The notes below the pieces were generated by a model. The model worked only from the letters and a program-made list of their open reading frames with translations. It searched no databases and was not told where the DNA came from. The position numbers and the translations under genes are program-made. DNA of 64,000 nucleotides. Source: an uncultured Paracoccaceae bacterium. Lineage in GTDB: Bacteria > Pseudomonadota > Alphaproteobacteria > Rhodobacterales > Rhodobacteraceae. This document shows positions 30,045 through 40,300 of the stretch, in pieces. Each line of letters opens with the position of its first letter. Position 1 is the first letter of the stretch. The stretch covers positions 1-64,000 of the forward strand of contig CAKZOU010000041.1 in the NCBI GenBank assembly GCA_937138255.1, read 5' to 3'.

Positions 30045-31099
30045 GGATCGCATCCCGGCGGCGGCACGCGCCCTGCGGGATAGAGCGCGATTACCTTGAA
30101 GAGGTCGCCCATTTCGTCGGGATGGGTCAAGCGGCGATGCGCCAGAACCACATGCTCGAGATCGGCGCCGGCCAATTTCGAGGCAAGTTGCTGGGCGCGC
30201 GTGGTGATCCCGAGCCGCTCCAGAAAAACGCCTTGGGTCGTGAGCTTGCTGAATTTGGCCGGGGTAGCAGAAAGGGCGATGGCCTCGAAATCCACATGGG
30301 CTGTCAGATCGGCCTCGCCCGGATCGAGGAAGGGATCGGTTGCCTCATGGGCGCGGATGGCTTGAAACGTATCTCCCAGCGAGCGCCAATCGCCATAGTC
30401 GATGATCAGCGCCGCGCCGCCATGGGTGCCGATCCTGCGGCCGATGTCTTGCACAATGGCGGGCAGGGCGAGGCAAAGCTCGACGAGATCCCCGTCGCGC
30501 GTGTCCTGCAGGCGGTGGGCGAGAAAGCCATGGGTCGTCTGATCGCCAAAGCCCGGTTGTATGTCGCCATGCCGCAACCCGACGATCCGCTCGCGCCACC
30601 CCGGCCCTTGCCGGACGAATTGGCGGATCGGCAGCGCATCGAAAAATTCGTTGGCGACGAGCCAGAGCGGCCCTTCCGGCAAATCGGCCATCGTGTCGTG
30701 CCATGTCGCATCCGGCACCCGCAGCGCCTGCGCCTTCCGCAGCTCGGGCGAGGTCTCTACGAAATGCACCTCGGCCGCATCGACAAATCCGGGCACAGAT
30801 CTGGTTGCCCTCAGGACGTCCGACATGAGCGTGCCGCGCCCCGGACCAAGCTCTGCAAGGATGAAACGGTCGGGCGCCCCCTGATCGAGCCACGATTGCG
30901 CCATCGACAGGCCCACAAGCTCGCCAAACATCTGGCTGATCTCGGGCGCGGTGATGAAATCGCCCGCCGCGCCGAAGGGATCGCGCGTGGCGTAATAGCC
31001 GTGCTCGGGGTGCATCAGGGTTTCGGCCATATAATCGGCAATGGTGATCGGCCCGGTGGCCGCTATCCGGGCGCGAAGCACATCCTCGATCGCGCTCAT
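30041..31099 (-). CDS. SAM-dependent methyltransferase, MidA/NDUFAF7 family
   Basis: 352 residues. The N-terminal YMAETLMHPEHGYYATRDPFGAAGDFITAPEISQMFGE is the family signature, and the SAM loop is LAELGPGRGTLMSDVL. The mitochondrial relative methylates an arginine of complex I subunit NDUFS2; the bacterial substrate is less certain. ATG 31099 overlaps the lgt stop (ATGA); the earlier ATG at 31117 lies within lgt. Confidence 0.92.
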   Translation of the reverse strand: MSAIEDVLRARIAATGPITIADYMAETLMHPEHGYYATRDPFGAAGDFITAPEISQMFGELVGLSMAQSWLDQGAPDRFILAELGPGRGTLMSDVLRATRSVPGFVDAAEVHFVETSPELRKAQALRVPDATWHDTMADLPEGPLWLVANEFFDALPIRQFVRQGPGWRERIVGLRHGDIQPGFGDQTTHGFLAHRLQDTRDGDLVELCLALPAIVQDIGRRIGTHGGAALIIDYGDWRSLGDTFQAIRAHEATDPFLDPGEADLTAHVDFEAIALSATPAKFSKLTTQGVFLERLGITTRAQQLASKLAGADLEHVVLAHRRLTHPDEMGDLFKVIALYPAGRVPPPGCDP

Positions 31100-31980
31100 G
31101 TCTTGCGCCTTGGCCAAAGCACCAGAACAAGGCCGATCAGGATCATCGGCAGCGAGAGGGTCTGGCCCATGGTCAGACCCCAGTCACCCCATTGATAGGC
31201 ATAGCCCAGCGGGTTGCCACGGCTGACGAACTGGGCATCGGGCTGGCGGAAAAACTCGACGATATAGCGTGAGAGGCCATAGCCCAGGAAGAACAGGCCG
31301 GTCAGGAACCACCTCTTGCGAAGTGCGCCGCGTTTGAGTGCGAGCCATGCGATCAGCGTGCCGAGGACAAGCCCCTCGAGCCCCGCCTCGTAAAGCTGGC
31401 TCGGGTGGCGGGCACATTCGGCAACCATGATGAGACAGTTCTGCGCGGCCTCTCCGGGGAACACCACGGCCCAAGGCACATCCGTCACCCGCCCCCAAAG
31501 CTCGCCATTGATGAAATTGGCGATCCGTCCAAGGAAAAGGCCGAGCGGCGCGACGATGGCCAGAGAATCCGCGACCGAGCCGAGCGGAAGTTTGTATCGG
31601 CGGGCATAGAGGATCGTCGCCACGATCACCCCGGCAAAGCCGCCGTGGAACGACATCCCCCCTTCCCAGACCCGGATGATCGACATCGGATCGGCGGCAA
31701 AGGCATCGAAGGCGTAGAAAAAGACATAGCCGAGACGCCCGCCAAGGATCACCGCGACGATGATCCACGTCATGAAATTCTCGAGAAGCGTTGGCGTCAT
31801 CGGTGGCGTGCTTTCGGGCCAGAGCTTGGGCCGGCGCATCAGCCAGGCGATGATCTGCCAGCCGGCGACGATGCCGACGATATAGGCCAGCGCATACCAG
31901 CGCAGGGCAAATTCAAAGCCGCCGACGGAAAAGGAAAAGATCTCGGGCGAGATATCGGGAAAGGGGATCGAAGCACGCAT
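31096..31980 (-). CDS. lgt: Prolipoprotein diacylglyceryl transferase
   Basis: 294 residues, seven predicted membrane helices. Transfers diacylglyceryl from phosphatidylglycerol to the lipobox Cys of prolipoproteins. The essential HGG (SFHGGFAGV), the signature GRIANFINGELWGRVTD and the C-terminal YGLSRYIVEFFRQPD are present. First gene of lgt-midA-pgeF. Confidence 0.97.
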   Translation of the reverse strand: MRASIPFPDISPEIFSFSVGGFEFALRWYALAYIVGIVAGWQIIAWLMRRPKLWPESTPPMTPTLLENFMTWIIVAVILGGRLGYVFFYAFDAFAADPMSIIRVWEGGMSFHGGFAGVIVATILYARRYKLPLGSVADSLAIVAPLGLFLGRIANFINGELWGRVTDVPWAVVFPGEAAQNCLIMVAECARHPSQLYEAGLEGLVLGTLIAWLALKRGALRKRWFLTGLFFLGYGLSRYIVEFFRQPDAQFVSRGNPLGYAYQWGDWGLTMGQTLSLPMILIGLVLVLWPRRKT

Positions 31981-32081
31981 GAGCTAGTCCTGCGCGGGGG
32001 GCGGGCCGCTGTCAACTCCCGCCCTGTTGCCTTGGCGGCGAAGCGCCTCCATATAGAGCCTTGTTAACACCGGAGGCCACG

Positions 32082-32327
32082 ATGCAGACCCGCAACAAGA
32101 TCATGGACGACCTGAGCCAGTTGATGACCAACGCCATGGGCGTGGCGCAGGGCGCGCGCGATGAGGCGGGCAATGCCATGAAGTCTCTGTTGGATCGCTG
32201 GCTGGCCGAGCGCGATTTCGTGACCCGGGAAGAATTCGACGCCGTGCGCGCCATGGCCCAGAAGGCCCGCGAGGAAAATGCCGCCCTCCTCGCGCGGATC
32301 GAAGCGCTCGAAGCCAAGAAGAAGTAG
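32082..32327 (+). CDS. ubiK: BMFP/UbiK-family ubiquinone accessory factor
   Basis: 81 residues, a coiled-coil helix typical of the family: NKIMDDLSQLMTNAMGVAQGARDEA, then FVTREEFDAVRAMAQKAREENAALLARIEALEAK. In E. coli UbiK aids aerobic ubiquinone synthesis by the Ubi complex. The ATG at 32082 follows GGAGG; an earlier in-frame ATG at 32061 lacks a site. Confidence 0.85.
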   Translation: MQTRNKIMDDLSQLMTNAMGVAQGARDEAGNAMKSLLDRWLAERDFVTREEFDAVRAMAQKAREENAALLARIEALEAKKK

Positions 32328-32339
32328 CGCCCGCGAGGG

Positions 32340-32549
32340 TTAGCGCTTTCCTGCCAAATAATGGCCGACAATCGCATTGGCATGGCCGTGGCCCAGCCCG
32401 TGTTCCGATTTCAAGTGCGCGACAAGCTCCATATGCCTTGCGGGCATCTGCCCCTCCACAACCCCGAGCCAATGGCTGATCGGCTGGCCGTATTTCTTTT
32501 CGATCGAGGGAAAGTAGGACGCGGGTCCTTTGATCTTTTGGTCTGACAC
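32340..32549 (-). CDS. DUF4287 small protein
   Basis: 69 residues, GTG start at 32549 (VSDQKIKGPASYF) with GGAGA six bases upstream. SYFPSIEKKYGQPISHWLGVV and HLKSEHGLGHGHANAIVGHYL are the DUF4287 hallmarks, seen also in plasmid and mobile-element proteins. Function unknown. The 3' end is 12 bases from the convergent ubiK stop. Confidence 0.82.
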   Translation of the reverse strand: MSDQKIKGPASYFPSIEKKYGQPISHWLGVVEGQMPARHMELVAHLKSEHGLGHGHANAIVGHYLAGKR

Positions 32550-32860
32550 GTGATCTCTCCGAATGTGCGGGCGCTTCATTGCCCGTTCGCGAACCGAAAC
32601 AGATTAGACATCCGAACGCTCGGCCGCGCAAGAATCCTTGTCGCGCAGGCAACGCCCGCCGAAGTGACTTTATTGCAGGTTAAATCGAAAAAATTCCGAG
32701 TCTCTTTCGACTTATCCCCAAGAAACTGCTTTACAGACGCCCCTCGGCCCACCACCATATGTCGTAGGGGCGGAACGATAAGCCCACCGTCCCTTGAGCA
32801 GGCACCTAGCGCTTGGGGCGCTGCCATTACCCCGGCGCTATAACAAATGAGGCCGAGCAC
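32550..32860. other. 311-bp intergenic region, no gene seen
   Basis: It separates the divergent DUF4287 and YbjN genes and must hold both promoters. The middle part (32650-32740) is AT-rich for this genome. A TATAAC at 32839-32844 could be a -10 for the YbjN gene, but I see no well-spaced -35. No hairpin-plus-T terminator and no RNA gene were recognised. Confidence 0.5.
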
Positions 32861-33364
32861 ATGGCATTGACCGAGCACTTCGTTGACGAAGGCGATATCC
32901 ACCCGATTGACCTCGTGGAACACATCGCCGAACACCACGCCTGGGAATTCGACAGGATCGCAGATGACCAGATCGCCATGGCGGTCGAGGGTCAGTGGCG
33001 CACCTATTCGATCACGCTGGCATGGTCGGCCTATGATTCCACCCTTCGTCTGATCTGCACTTTCGAAATGGAGCCCCCCGAGGAGCGCGACCAGCTACTT
33101 TATGAGGCTCTGAACCGCGCCAACGATCATTGCTGGGCGGGCAATTTCACCTGGTGGTCCGAGCAAAAGCTGATGGTCTATCGCTATGGCCTGATCCTCG
33201 CCGGCGAGCAGATCGCCAGCCCCGAACAGATCGACACGATGATCGGTGCGGCGGTGATGAGTTGCGAGCGCTTCTATCCGGCCTTCCAGCTGGTGACATG
33301 GGGCGGGCGCACGCCTGCCGAGGCGATGCAGATCGCCATCTCCGAGGCCTACGGTCGCGCCTGA
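32861..33364 (+). CDS. YbjN-domain protein
   Basis: 167 residues, all within one YbjN-like domain: the type III secretion chaperone-like alpha-beta fold with TYSITLAWSAYDSTLRLICTFEMEPPEER, WAGNFTWWSEQKLMVYRYGLIL and the C-terminal YPAFQLVTWGGRTPAEAM. Cytoplasmic, function poorly defined. The ATG at 32861 has GAGG seven bases upstream. It is followed by proC after 78 bases. Confidence 0.88.
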   Translation: MALTEHFVDEGDIHPIDLVEHIAEHHAWEFDRIADDQIAMAVEGQWRTYSITLAWSAYDSTLRLICTFEMEPPEERDQLLYEALNRANDHCWAGNFTWWSEQKLMVYRYGLILAGEQIASPEQIDTMIGAAVMSCERFYPAFQLVTWGGRTPAEAMQIAISEAYGRA

Positions 33365-33442
33365 CGCATTTCGCCCGCTCCGGCTTGAACCCCCTCGGGG
33401 CGGGCACTAACCTCTGCCGAAACGGCAATGGGGGATCATCCG

Positions 33443-34252
33443 ATGAAAGACGTGGCAGAACGCGGCCTTGTCCTTTTGGGCTGTGGCAAGATGGGGTCTG
33501 CCCTATTGGCGGGCTGGCTTGAGGGCGGGCTTTCGCCCGAGGCGGTCTGGGTTCTTGATCCCAATCCCTCTGACTGGCTCGCGCGGACCGGCGTTCATGT
33601 GAACGAGGGCGTTCCCACTGATCCGGCGGTCGCCTTGGTGGCCGTCAAACCACAGATGATGGGCGAGGCGCTGCCGACGCTTCAGGCGCTGGGCAATGGC
33701 GCGACGCTCTTTGTCTCGATTGCCGCCGGCACGCCGATTGCCGCCTTCGAGGCGGCGCTTGGAGAACAGACGCCAATCATCCGTTCCATGCCCAACACCC
33801 CCGCCGCCGTGGGCAAGGGGATCACCGCGATCATCGGCAACGCCCGCGCAGGCGAGGCGGATATGGCAACGGCTTCGGCGCTTTTGTCGGCGGTGGGGCA
33901 GGTCGTGCGCCTCGAAGACGAAAGCCAGATGGACGCCGTGACCGGCCTGTCCGGCTCTGGCCCGGCCTATGTGTTCCTGCTGATCGAGGCGATGACTGCG
34001 GCTGGCATTGAACAGGGGCTTGCCCCCGAACTCGCCCTGCAACTCGCGCGGGCCACCGTGGCGGGAGCGGGCGCTCTGGCCGAAGGCTCTACCGAAAGCC
34101 CCGCGCAGCTGCGTGTCAACGTCACCTCGCCCAACGGCACCACACAGGCCGCGCTCGAGGTCTTGATGCATCCCGAAAGCGGCCTGCCTCCGGTGGTCAG
34201 CCGCGCCATCGCGGCCGCCACCCACCGCTCCAAGGAACTTGCCCGTGGCTGA
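33443..34252 (+). CDS. proC: Pyrroline-5-carboxylate reductase
   Basis: 269 residues. Final NAD(P)H-dependent step of proline synthesis. Rossmann motif LLGCGKMGSALL at the N-terminus, VAVKPQMM, SMPNTPAAVGKG and the family signature SGSGPAYVF..EAMTAAGIEQGL near 170-190. ATG 33443 with GGGGGA upstream is chosen; ATG 33428 is also possible. It overlaps csaA by 8 bases. Confidence 0.95.
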   Translation: MKDVAERGLVLLGCGKMGSALLAGWLEGGLSPEAVWVLDPNPSDWLARTGVHVNEGVPTDPAVALVAVKPQMMGEALPTLQALGNGATLFVSIAAGTPIAAFEAALGEQTPIIRSMPNTPAAVGKGITAIIGNARAGEADMATASALLSAVGQVVRLEDESQMDAVTGLSGSGPAYVFLLIEAMTAAGIEQGLAPELALQLARATVAGAGALAEGSTESPAQLRVNVTSPNGTTQAALEVLMHPESGLPPVVSRAIAAATHRSKELARG

Positions 34253-34586
34253 TCCGATTACCTTCGACGATTTCCTCGCGGTCGATATCCGCGTGGGCCG
34301 CATCCTGCGGGCCGAGCCTTTCCCCGAGGCCCGCAAGCCCGCGATCAAGATGTGGATCGACTTCGGCCCCGAGATCGGCGAGCGCAAGACCTCGGCGCAG
34401 GTCACGGTCCACTACACGCCCGAAAGCCTGATCGGCAAAGAGGTCATGGCGGTCGTCAACTTCCCGCCGCGCCAGATTGGCAAGTTCATGTCCGAGGTTC
34501 TGGTCCTCGGGCTTCCTGACGAAAACGGCGCCATCGTCCTGATCGGCCCCGACCACGATGTCCCGCTTGGGGGGAGAATGCATTGA
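34245..34586 (+). CDS. csaA: CsaA-like tRNA-binding domain protein
   Basis: 113 residues, one OB-fold tRNA-binding domain: FDDFLAVDIRVGRILRAEPFPEARKPAIKMWIDFG, then KTSAQVTVHYTPESLIGKEVMAVVNFPPRQI. CsaA was described as a secretion-linked chaperone in Bacillus; the fold binds tRNA. GTG 34245 with AAGGA upstream is preferred over a TTG at 34239. Overlaps proC upstream and the dehydrogenase downstream. Confidence 0.9.
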   Translation: MADPITFDDFLAVDIRVGRILRAEPFPEARKPAIKMWIDFGPEIGERKTSAQVTVHYTPESLIGKEVMAVVNFPPRQIGKFMSEVLVLGLPDENGAIVLIGPDHDVPLGGRMH

Positions 34587-35545
34587 AGAAACTTCTGATC
34601 ACCCGCGTCGTCGCCCAGCCTGTGCTCGATCAGGCGGCGGAGTTGTTTGACCTGACGATCCGTGGGGACGGCAGCGGCATGAGCGAAGATGAATGCGCCG
34701 TGGCGCTGATCGCCTATGATGCGATCCTGCCGACCCTCGGCGATCAGTTCACCGCCGGGGCCTTCCAGAAGGCGCAGGCGGGTGGCCTCCGCTGCCGGAT
34801 GCTCGGCAATTTCGGCGTGGGCTATAACCACATCGACGCAGCCGCCGCCGCCGCCGCAGGCGTGATCGTCTCCAACACGCCCGATGTCCTGACCGCCGCC
34901 ACCGCCGATATCGGCATGACGCTGATCCTTTCGACCTGCCGCCGCGCGAGCGAGGGCGAGCGGATGCTGCGGGCGGGCAAGTGGGGCGGGTTTGGTCCGA
35001 AATCCATGCTCGGCACAGAGGTGAGCGGCAAGACGCTCGGCATCGTCGGCATGGGCCGGATCGGGCAGGCGGTGGCGCATCGCGGGCATTATGGCTTTGG
35101 GATGCCGGTGATCTATTTCAACCGCTCCAAGAAGGACGCGGGCTTGCCCGCGCGGCAAGTGGCAACCCTGCTTGATCTGATGGCCGAGGCCGATATCGTC
35201 GTCGTCACCGTGCCGGGCGGCGGGCCCACCACCAAGCTCATCGACCGCGCCGCGATTGCCGCGATGAAGCCTACGGGCATCTTCGTGAACATCAGCCGTG
35301 GCGAAGTGGTGGACGAGGAGGCGCTGATCGACGCGCTCGAAGCAGGGGCCATCGCCGGCGCTGGCCTCGATGTCTATGAGAAAGAGCCCCACGTCCCCGA
35401 ACGCCTGCGCGCGCTCGAGAACTGCACCCTCCTGCCGCACCTCGGCAGCGCCACGGTCGAGACCCGTCAGGCCATGGGCCAGATGGCGCTCGACAATATC
35501 ATCGCTTGGGACAAGGGCCTCGAGCCGCCGCAGCGGGTCAACTAG
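34583..35545 (+). CDS. D-2-hydroxyacid dehydrogenase (glyoxylate/glycerate type)
   Basis: 320 residues. NAD(P)-dependent dehydrogenase with GNFGVGYNHIDA, the nucleotide loop GIVGMGRIGQAVA, the substrate-binding Arg in NISRGEVVDEEAL, the Glu in GLDVYEKEP and the catalytic His in LPHLGSATVET. The start is a TTG overlapping the csaA stop (TTGA) behind GGGGAG; no ATG in frame fits better. The exact substrate, glyoxylate or hydroxypyruvate, is not decidable. Confidence 0.9.
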   Translation: MKKLLITRVVAQPVLDQAAELFDLTIRGDGSGMSEDECAVALIAYDAILPTLGDQFTAGAFQKAQAGGLRCRMLGNFGVGYNHIDAAAAAAAGVIVSNTPDVLTAATADIGMTLILSTCRRASEGERMLRAGKWGGFGPKSMLGTEVSGKTLGIVGMGRIGQAVAHRGHYGFGMPVIYFNRSKKDAGLPARQVATLLDLMAEADIVVVTVPGGGPTTKLIDRAAIAAMKPTGIFVNISRGEVVDEEALIDALEAGAIAGAGLDVYEKEPHVPERLRALENCTLLPHLGSATVETRQAMGQMALDNIIAWDKGLEPPQRVN

Positions 35546-36128
35546 GGGAACGGTCGCCCACGGCCTCGCGCCAGTGGCGTCGGCAGAGCGAGACATAGCG
35601 ATCATTGCCGCCGATCGAGACCTGATCGCCGTCGGTCAACACATGGCCCGCCGCGTCCTTGCGCACGACCATCGTCGCCTTCTTGCCGCAGTGGCAGATG
35701 GTGCGCACCTCGCGCATCTCGTCGGCCAGCGCCAGAAGCGCGGCCGATCCGGGGAAGAGCTTGCCCAGAAAATCGACGCGCAGGCCAAAGGCCATGATCG
35801 GCACGCCCAGATCATCCACCGCCCGCGCCAGTTGCCAGACCTGCGCGGGTTCGAGGAATTGCGCCTCGTCCACGAAGATGCAGGCGCAGGGGCCTTCGGT
35901 AAGGCGCTTTTCGATCTTGGCAAAGAGATCCTCACCGGGCGCGAAAGTATCCGCCTCCGCACCGATGCCGATCCGGCTCGCAATCCGCCCCTCGCCCGCG
36001 CGGTTATCGAACTGGGCGGTGAGCAGAAAGGTCTGCATCCCCCGCTCGATATAGTTGTGCGAGGCCTGAAGCAGCACCGTCGACTTGCCGGCGTTCATGG
36101 TGGAGTAGTTGAAGTAGAGCTTTGCCAT
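35538..36128 (-). CDS. tdk: Thymidine kinase
   Basis: 196 residues, type II (TK1-like) enzyme of thymidine salvage. P-loop STMNAGKST at 9-17, the DEAQFL motif near residue 91 and the zinc-binding Cys pairs (CHCGKK and the late LCRRHW) are present. The last 8 bases overlap the convergent dehydrogenase gene. Confidence 0.95.
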   Translation of the reverse strand: MAKLYFNYSTMNAGKSTVLLQASHNYIERGMQTFLLTAQFDNRAGEGRIASRIGIGAEADTFAPGEDLFAKIEKRLTEGPCACIFVDEAQFLEPAQVWQLARAVDDLGVPIMAFGLRVDFLGKLFPGSAALLALADEMREVRTICHCGKKATMVVRKDAAGHVLTDGDQVSIGGNDRYVSLCRRHWREAVGDRSPS

Positions 36129-36175
36129 GGGGGCTACTATGCGGCTTGGCGAGGTGCGCGCAAGCGGCCTTTACC

Positions 36176-37294
36176 TTACGCCCGCTGAACGATCACCGAT
36201 CCCACCGAATAGCCCGCACCGAAGGAGCAGATCAGACCCTTGTCGCCCGGCGCGAGGTCGGCCGAATGCTGCGAGAAGGCGATGATCGAGCCGGCGGAGG
36301 AGGTGTTGGCATAGTCCTGCAGGATGTTCGGCTGTTCGCCCGGCTCGGGATCGCGGCCAAGCACCTTGCGGCCGATATAGTCGTTCATCGTCTTGTTGGC
36401 CTGATGAAGCCAGAGGCGGGAAAGGTTGGCGGCCCGCACGCCCTCTTCCGTCAGATGATCCGCGATATGCTGGCTGACGAGCGGCAGCACCTCTTTGAAA
36501 ACCTTCCGCCCGTTCTGCATGAACGGCATATCACGGCGGTCTTCCATTTGGTCGTGAGTGCGGCGCAGGAAGCCGTTGTTGTTGCGGATGTAGTTGGAAA
36601 ACTGCGTGGCGCAGCGCGTCGAGAGCACCTTGAAATGCGGCCGGGCCAGATCCTCGTCACGCTCGATCACCACGGCGGTGCAGACATCGCCAAAGATGAA
36701 ATGGCAGTCGCGGTCGCGCCATTCGAGGTGTGCGGAGCAAATCTCGGGGTTGACCATGAGCGCGCGGCGCACCGCGCCGGTCTTGACCATCTGTACGGCG
36801 GTCTGGATGCCGAAGGTGGCCGACGAACAGGCTACGTTCATGTCATAGGCAAAGCCGCCCGCGCCGATCAGTGACTGGATTTCCACCGCAATCGCCGGAT
36901 AGGCGCGTTCGTGGTTGGAGGCGGCGCAAAGGACGAGGTCGATATCCGCGCCGGTCAGCCCCGCCTCGGCCAAGGCAATTTCGGCGGCCCTGAGCGCCAT
37001 TTCGGCCATGATCGAGGGGTCGTCGTCGGCCCGTGCCGCAAGCCGTGGGAACATCCGCTTGGGATCGAGGACGCCGTCCTTGTCCAGCACGTGCCGCCGT
37101 TCGATTCCCGAAGCGTTGACGATAAAGTCAGCTGCGGAATGCGGCTTGGCTTCAACTTCGCCTGCCGAAATGGCCGCCGCATTTTCGGCATTCCAAAGAT
37201 CGGCATAGGTGTTGAACGCCACGACAAGCTCGTCGTTGGTGATGACCTCGGACGGGGTGAAAACCCCGGTTCCGGTGATGGCGGCGCTGTGCAT
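36176..37294 (-). CDS. FabH-like 3-oxoacyl-ACP synthase III, long form
   Basis: 372 residues, about 50 more than housekeeping FabH. The thiolase-fold catalytic set is intact: Cys156 in NVACSSATFG, His297 in WLHQANKTM and Asn330 in YANTSSAGS. The insertion around 30-90 (HVLDKDGVLDPKRMFPR) resembles Pseudomonas PA3286-type enzymes, which take acyl-CoA from beta-oxidation rather than acetyl-CoA. AAGGAG precedes the ATG, with a short inverted repeat immediately upstream. Substrate assignment is inference. Confidence 0.88.
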   Translation of the reverse strand: MHSAAITGTGVFTPSEVITNDELVVAFNTYADLWNAENAAAISAGEVEAKPHSAADFIVNASGIERRHVLDKDGVLDPKRMFPRLAARADDDPSIMAEMALRAAEIALAEAGLTGADIDLVLCAASNHERAYPAIAVEIQSLIGAGGFAYDMNVACSSATFGIQTAVQMVKTGAVRRALMVNPEICSAHLEWRDRDCHFIFGDVCTAVVIERDEDLARPHFKVLSTRCATQFSNYIRNNNGFLRRTHDQMEDRRDMPFMQNGRKVFKEVLPLVSQHIADHLTEEGVRAANLSRLWLHQANKTMNDYIGRKVLGRDPEPGEQPNILQDYANTSSAGSIIAFSQHSADLAPGDKGLICSFGAGYSVGSVIVQRA

Positions 37295-37304
37295 CGGCTT
37301 TCTC

Positions 37305-37321
37305 CTTGACTTCGGGTCAAG
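37305..37321. promoter_or_regulatory. Inverted repeat in the leader of the FabH-like gene
   Basis: CTTGAC, five bases, GTCAAG, perfect arms, ending about ten bases before the ATG and abutting the AAGGAG site. It could be an operator or an mRNA hairpin affecting initiation. Confidence 0.4.
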
Positions 37322-37360
37322 CTAGAAACCGGCGATGTGGCTGTCCAGCGTAACGCCGGG

Positions 37361-40300
37361 TCACCCCTGCAGCGCCCTCACATCCAGCTCGCCCTCTTCC
37401 CGTGCGACCATCGCCAGCGCGGCAGCGTGGCTGGCGGCGGCGGTGGTGAAGTAGGGGATCTTGTCATAGAGGGCGACGGCGCGGATGTCGCGGCTGTCTT
37501 CGACCGCTTGCGCGCCTTCGGTGGTGTTGAACACCAGCGCGATGTGGCCGTCCTTCAGGCGGTCGACGATCGTCAGGCCGCCTTCATAGACCTTGTTGAC
37601 CACTTCCGCCTCGACGCCGTTCTCGGTCAGCCAGCCGGCCGTGCCGCGGGTGGCGACGATGCTGAAGCCGAGGCCGGTGAGGGTGCGGGCGGTGTCGAGC
37701 ATTTCGTCCGTCTTGTCGGCGTCGCGGATCGAGATGAACACGGTGCCTTCGGTCGGCAGGTGCGTGCCGGCGCCCATTTGCGCCTTGAGGAAGGCACGGG
37801 CAAAGCTGCGGTCCCAGCCCATGACCTCGCCGGTCGAACGCATTTCCGGCCCGAGGATCGTATCGACGCCGGGGAAGCGGGCGAAGGGCATCACGGCCTC
37901 TTTCACGCTGAACCACGGGGTCTTGGGATCGGCGAGGGTGAAGGGATTGCCAAGCGGCAAGACGGTCATCGGATCGGCGGCCTCGGGGTAGGGCGGGCGC
38001 AGCGGGAAGTTGGACAGGGGCTCGCCCGCCATCAGCCGCGCCGCGATCGAGGCAATCGCGCTGTCGGTCGCTTTGGCGACGAAAGGCACGGTGCGCGAGG
38101 CGCGGGGGTTGACCTCGATGAGATAAACATCGCCGTCCTTGACCGCGAACTGAACGTTCATCAGGCCGACAACGCCAAGCGACAGGGCCAGCGCCTCGGT
38201 CTGTTTGCGGATCTCGGCCACGATTTCCGGCGAAAGGGTGTGCGGTGGCAGGCAGCAGGCGCTGTCGCCCGAATGGACGCCCGCCTCTTCGATATGCTGC
38301 ATGATGCCGGCGACATGGGTGTTCTTGCCGTCGCTGAGGCAATCGACATCAACCTCGGTCGCGCCCGAGAGATAGCTGTCGAGAAGCACGGGGCTGTCGC
38401 CAGACACAACCACCGCATCGCGGATATAGCGGCGCAGCTGGTCCATATCGCGGACGATTTCCATGGCACGACCGCCAAGCACATAGGAGGGGCGGATCAC
38501 CAGCGGGAAGCCAATGTCTTCGGCGATGGCGAGGGCCTCTTCGTCGGTCGAGGCGATGCCGTTGACCGGCTGCTTGAGGCCAAGCTTGATCACCAGCTGC
38601 TGGAACCGCTCGCGGTCTTCGGCAAGGTCAATGGCATCGGGCGTGGTGCCGAGGATCGGGATGCCCGCGTCATTCAGCGCATTGGCGAGTTTCAGGGGCG
38701 TCTGGCCGCCGAATTGAACGATCACGCCGTGCAGCGTGCCGTTATCCTGCTCGACCCGCAGGATTTCCATGACGTGTTCAAAGGTCAGCGGCTCGAAATA
38801 GAGGCGGTCCGAGGTGTCATAGTCGGTCGAGACGGTCTCGGGGTTGCAGTTGATCATGATGGTTTCATAGCCCTGATCGGTCAGAGCGAAACAGGCATGA
38901 CAGCAGCAGTAATCAAACTCGATCCCCTGACCGATCCGGTTGGGGCCACCACCAAGGATGACAACCTTCTTGCGGTTGGACGGGCGTGCCTCGCACTCCA
39001 CATCGCCCATCGCGGCGGTCTCGTAGGTCGAATACATATAGGGCGTCTGCGCTTCGAATTCGGCGGCGCAGGTGTCGATCCGCTTGAAGACCGCGGTGAC
39101 GCCAAGGTTGATCCGGGCGCGGCGCACGTTGTCTTCGGTGCGGCCAGTAAGCTTGGCGAGGCGGGCATCGGTAAAGCCCAGCATCTTGAGCGCGCGCAGG
39201 CCCTTTTCGGTGAGCGGCAGCCCCTCTTTGCGGACCTGTTCCTCGGCTTCGATGATCTCGCGGATGCGGGCGAGGAACCACGGATCGAAAGCGGTGATCG
39301 CCTGAATTTCGTCGTTCGAAAGCCCATGGCGCATGGCCTGCGCGATGGTGCGCATCCGGTCGGGCGTGGCTTTCGACAGGGCGGCGGTGATCGCCGATTT
39401 CTCGGGCGCGCCGGGAATGGCGATCTCGTCAAAGCCGGTGAGGCCGGTTTCCATCGAAGCCAGCGCCTTTTGCAGGCTCTCGTGGATCGTCCGGCCGATG
39501 GCCATCGCCTCGCCCACCGATTTCATTGCGGTGGTCAGCTCGGGCTTGGAGCCGGGGAATTTCTCGAAGGCGAAACGCGGGATCTTGGTCACGACATAGT
39601 CGATGGTCGGCTCGAAAGAGGCGGGCGTGACCTTGGTGATATCGTTGTCCAGCTCGTCGAGCGTATAGCCCACCGCGAGCTTGGCCGCGATCTTGGCAAT
39701 CGGGAAGCCGGTGGCCTTGGACGCCAGCGCGGACGACCGCGACACGCGCGGGTTCATTTCGATCACGACCATGCGGCCGTCCTTGGGGTTGATCGCCCAC
39801 TGAACGTTGGAACCACCGGTCTCAACCCCGATCTCGCGCAGCACGGCAATCGATTGATTGCGCATGATCTGGTATTCTTTATCGGTCAGCGTCAGGGCAG
39901 GGGCCACGGTGATCGAGTCGCCGGTATGGACGCCCATCGGATCGACGTTTTCGATCGAGCAGACGATGATGGCGTTGTCGGCTTTGTCGCGGACAACCTC
40001 CATCTCGTATTCTTTCCAGCCCAGAAGGCTCTCGTCGACGAGGATCTGGCCCACCGGCGAGGCATCCATGCCCGAGCGGCAGTAATATTCGTATTCGGTG
40101 CGGTTATAGGCCACGCCGCCGCCGGTGCCGCCGAGGGTAAAGGCGGGGCGGATGATCGCCGGAAGGCCGATGTCTTCGAGCGCGTCCATTGCGATGGCGA
40201 GGCCGGCCTTGAGGTCTTTGCGGCCCTTGGCGTCCTTCGGCGCGGTGACGATGGTGGCGCGGGGGTTCTCGATGCCGAGACGGTCCATCGCCTCGCGGAA

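Noticed and set aside
34578..34585. ATG start at 34578 for the hydroxyacid dehydrogenase
   Set aside because: That ATG is in the csaA frame and is followed at once by its stop; the TTG at 34583 is in the right frame with a good ribosome site.
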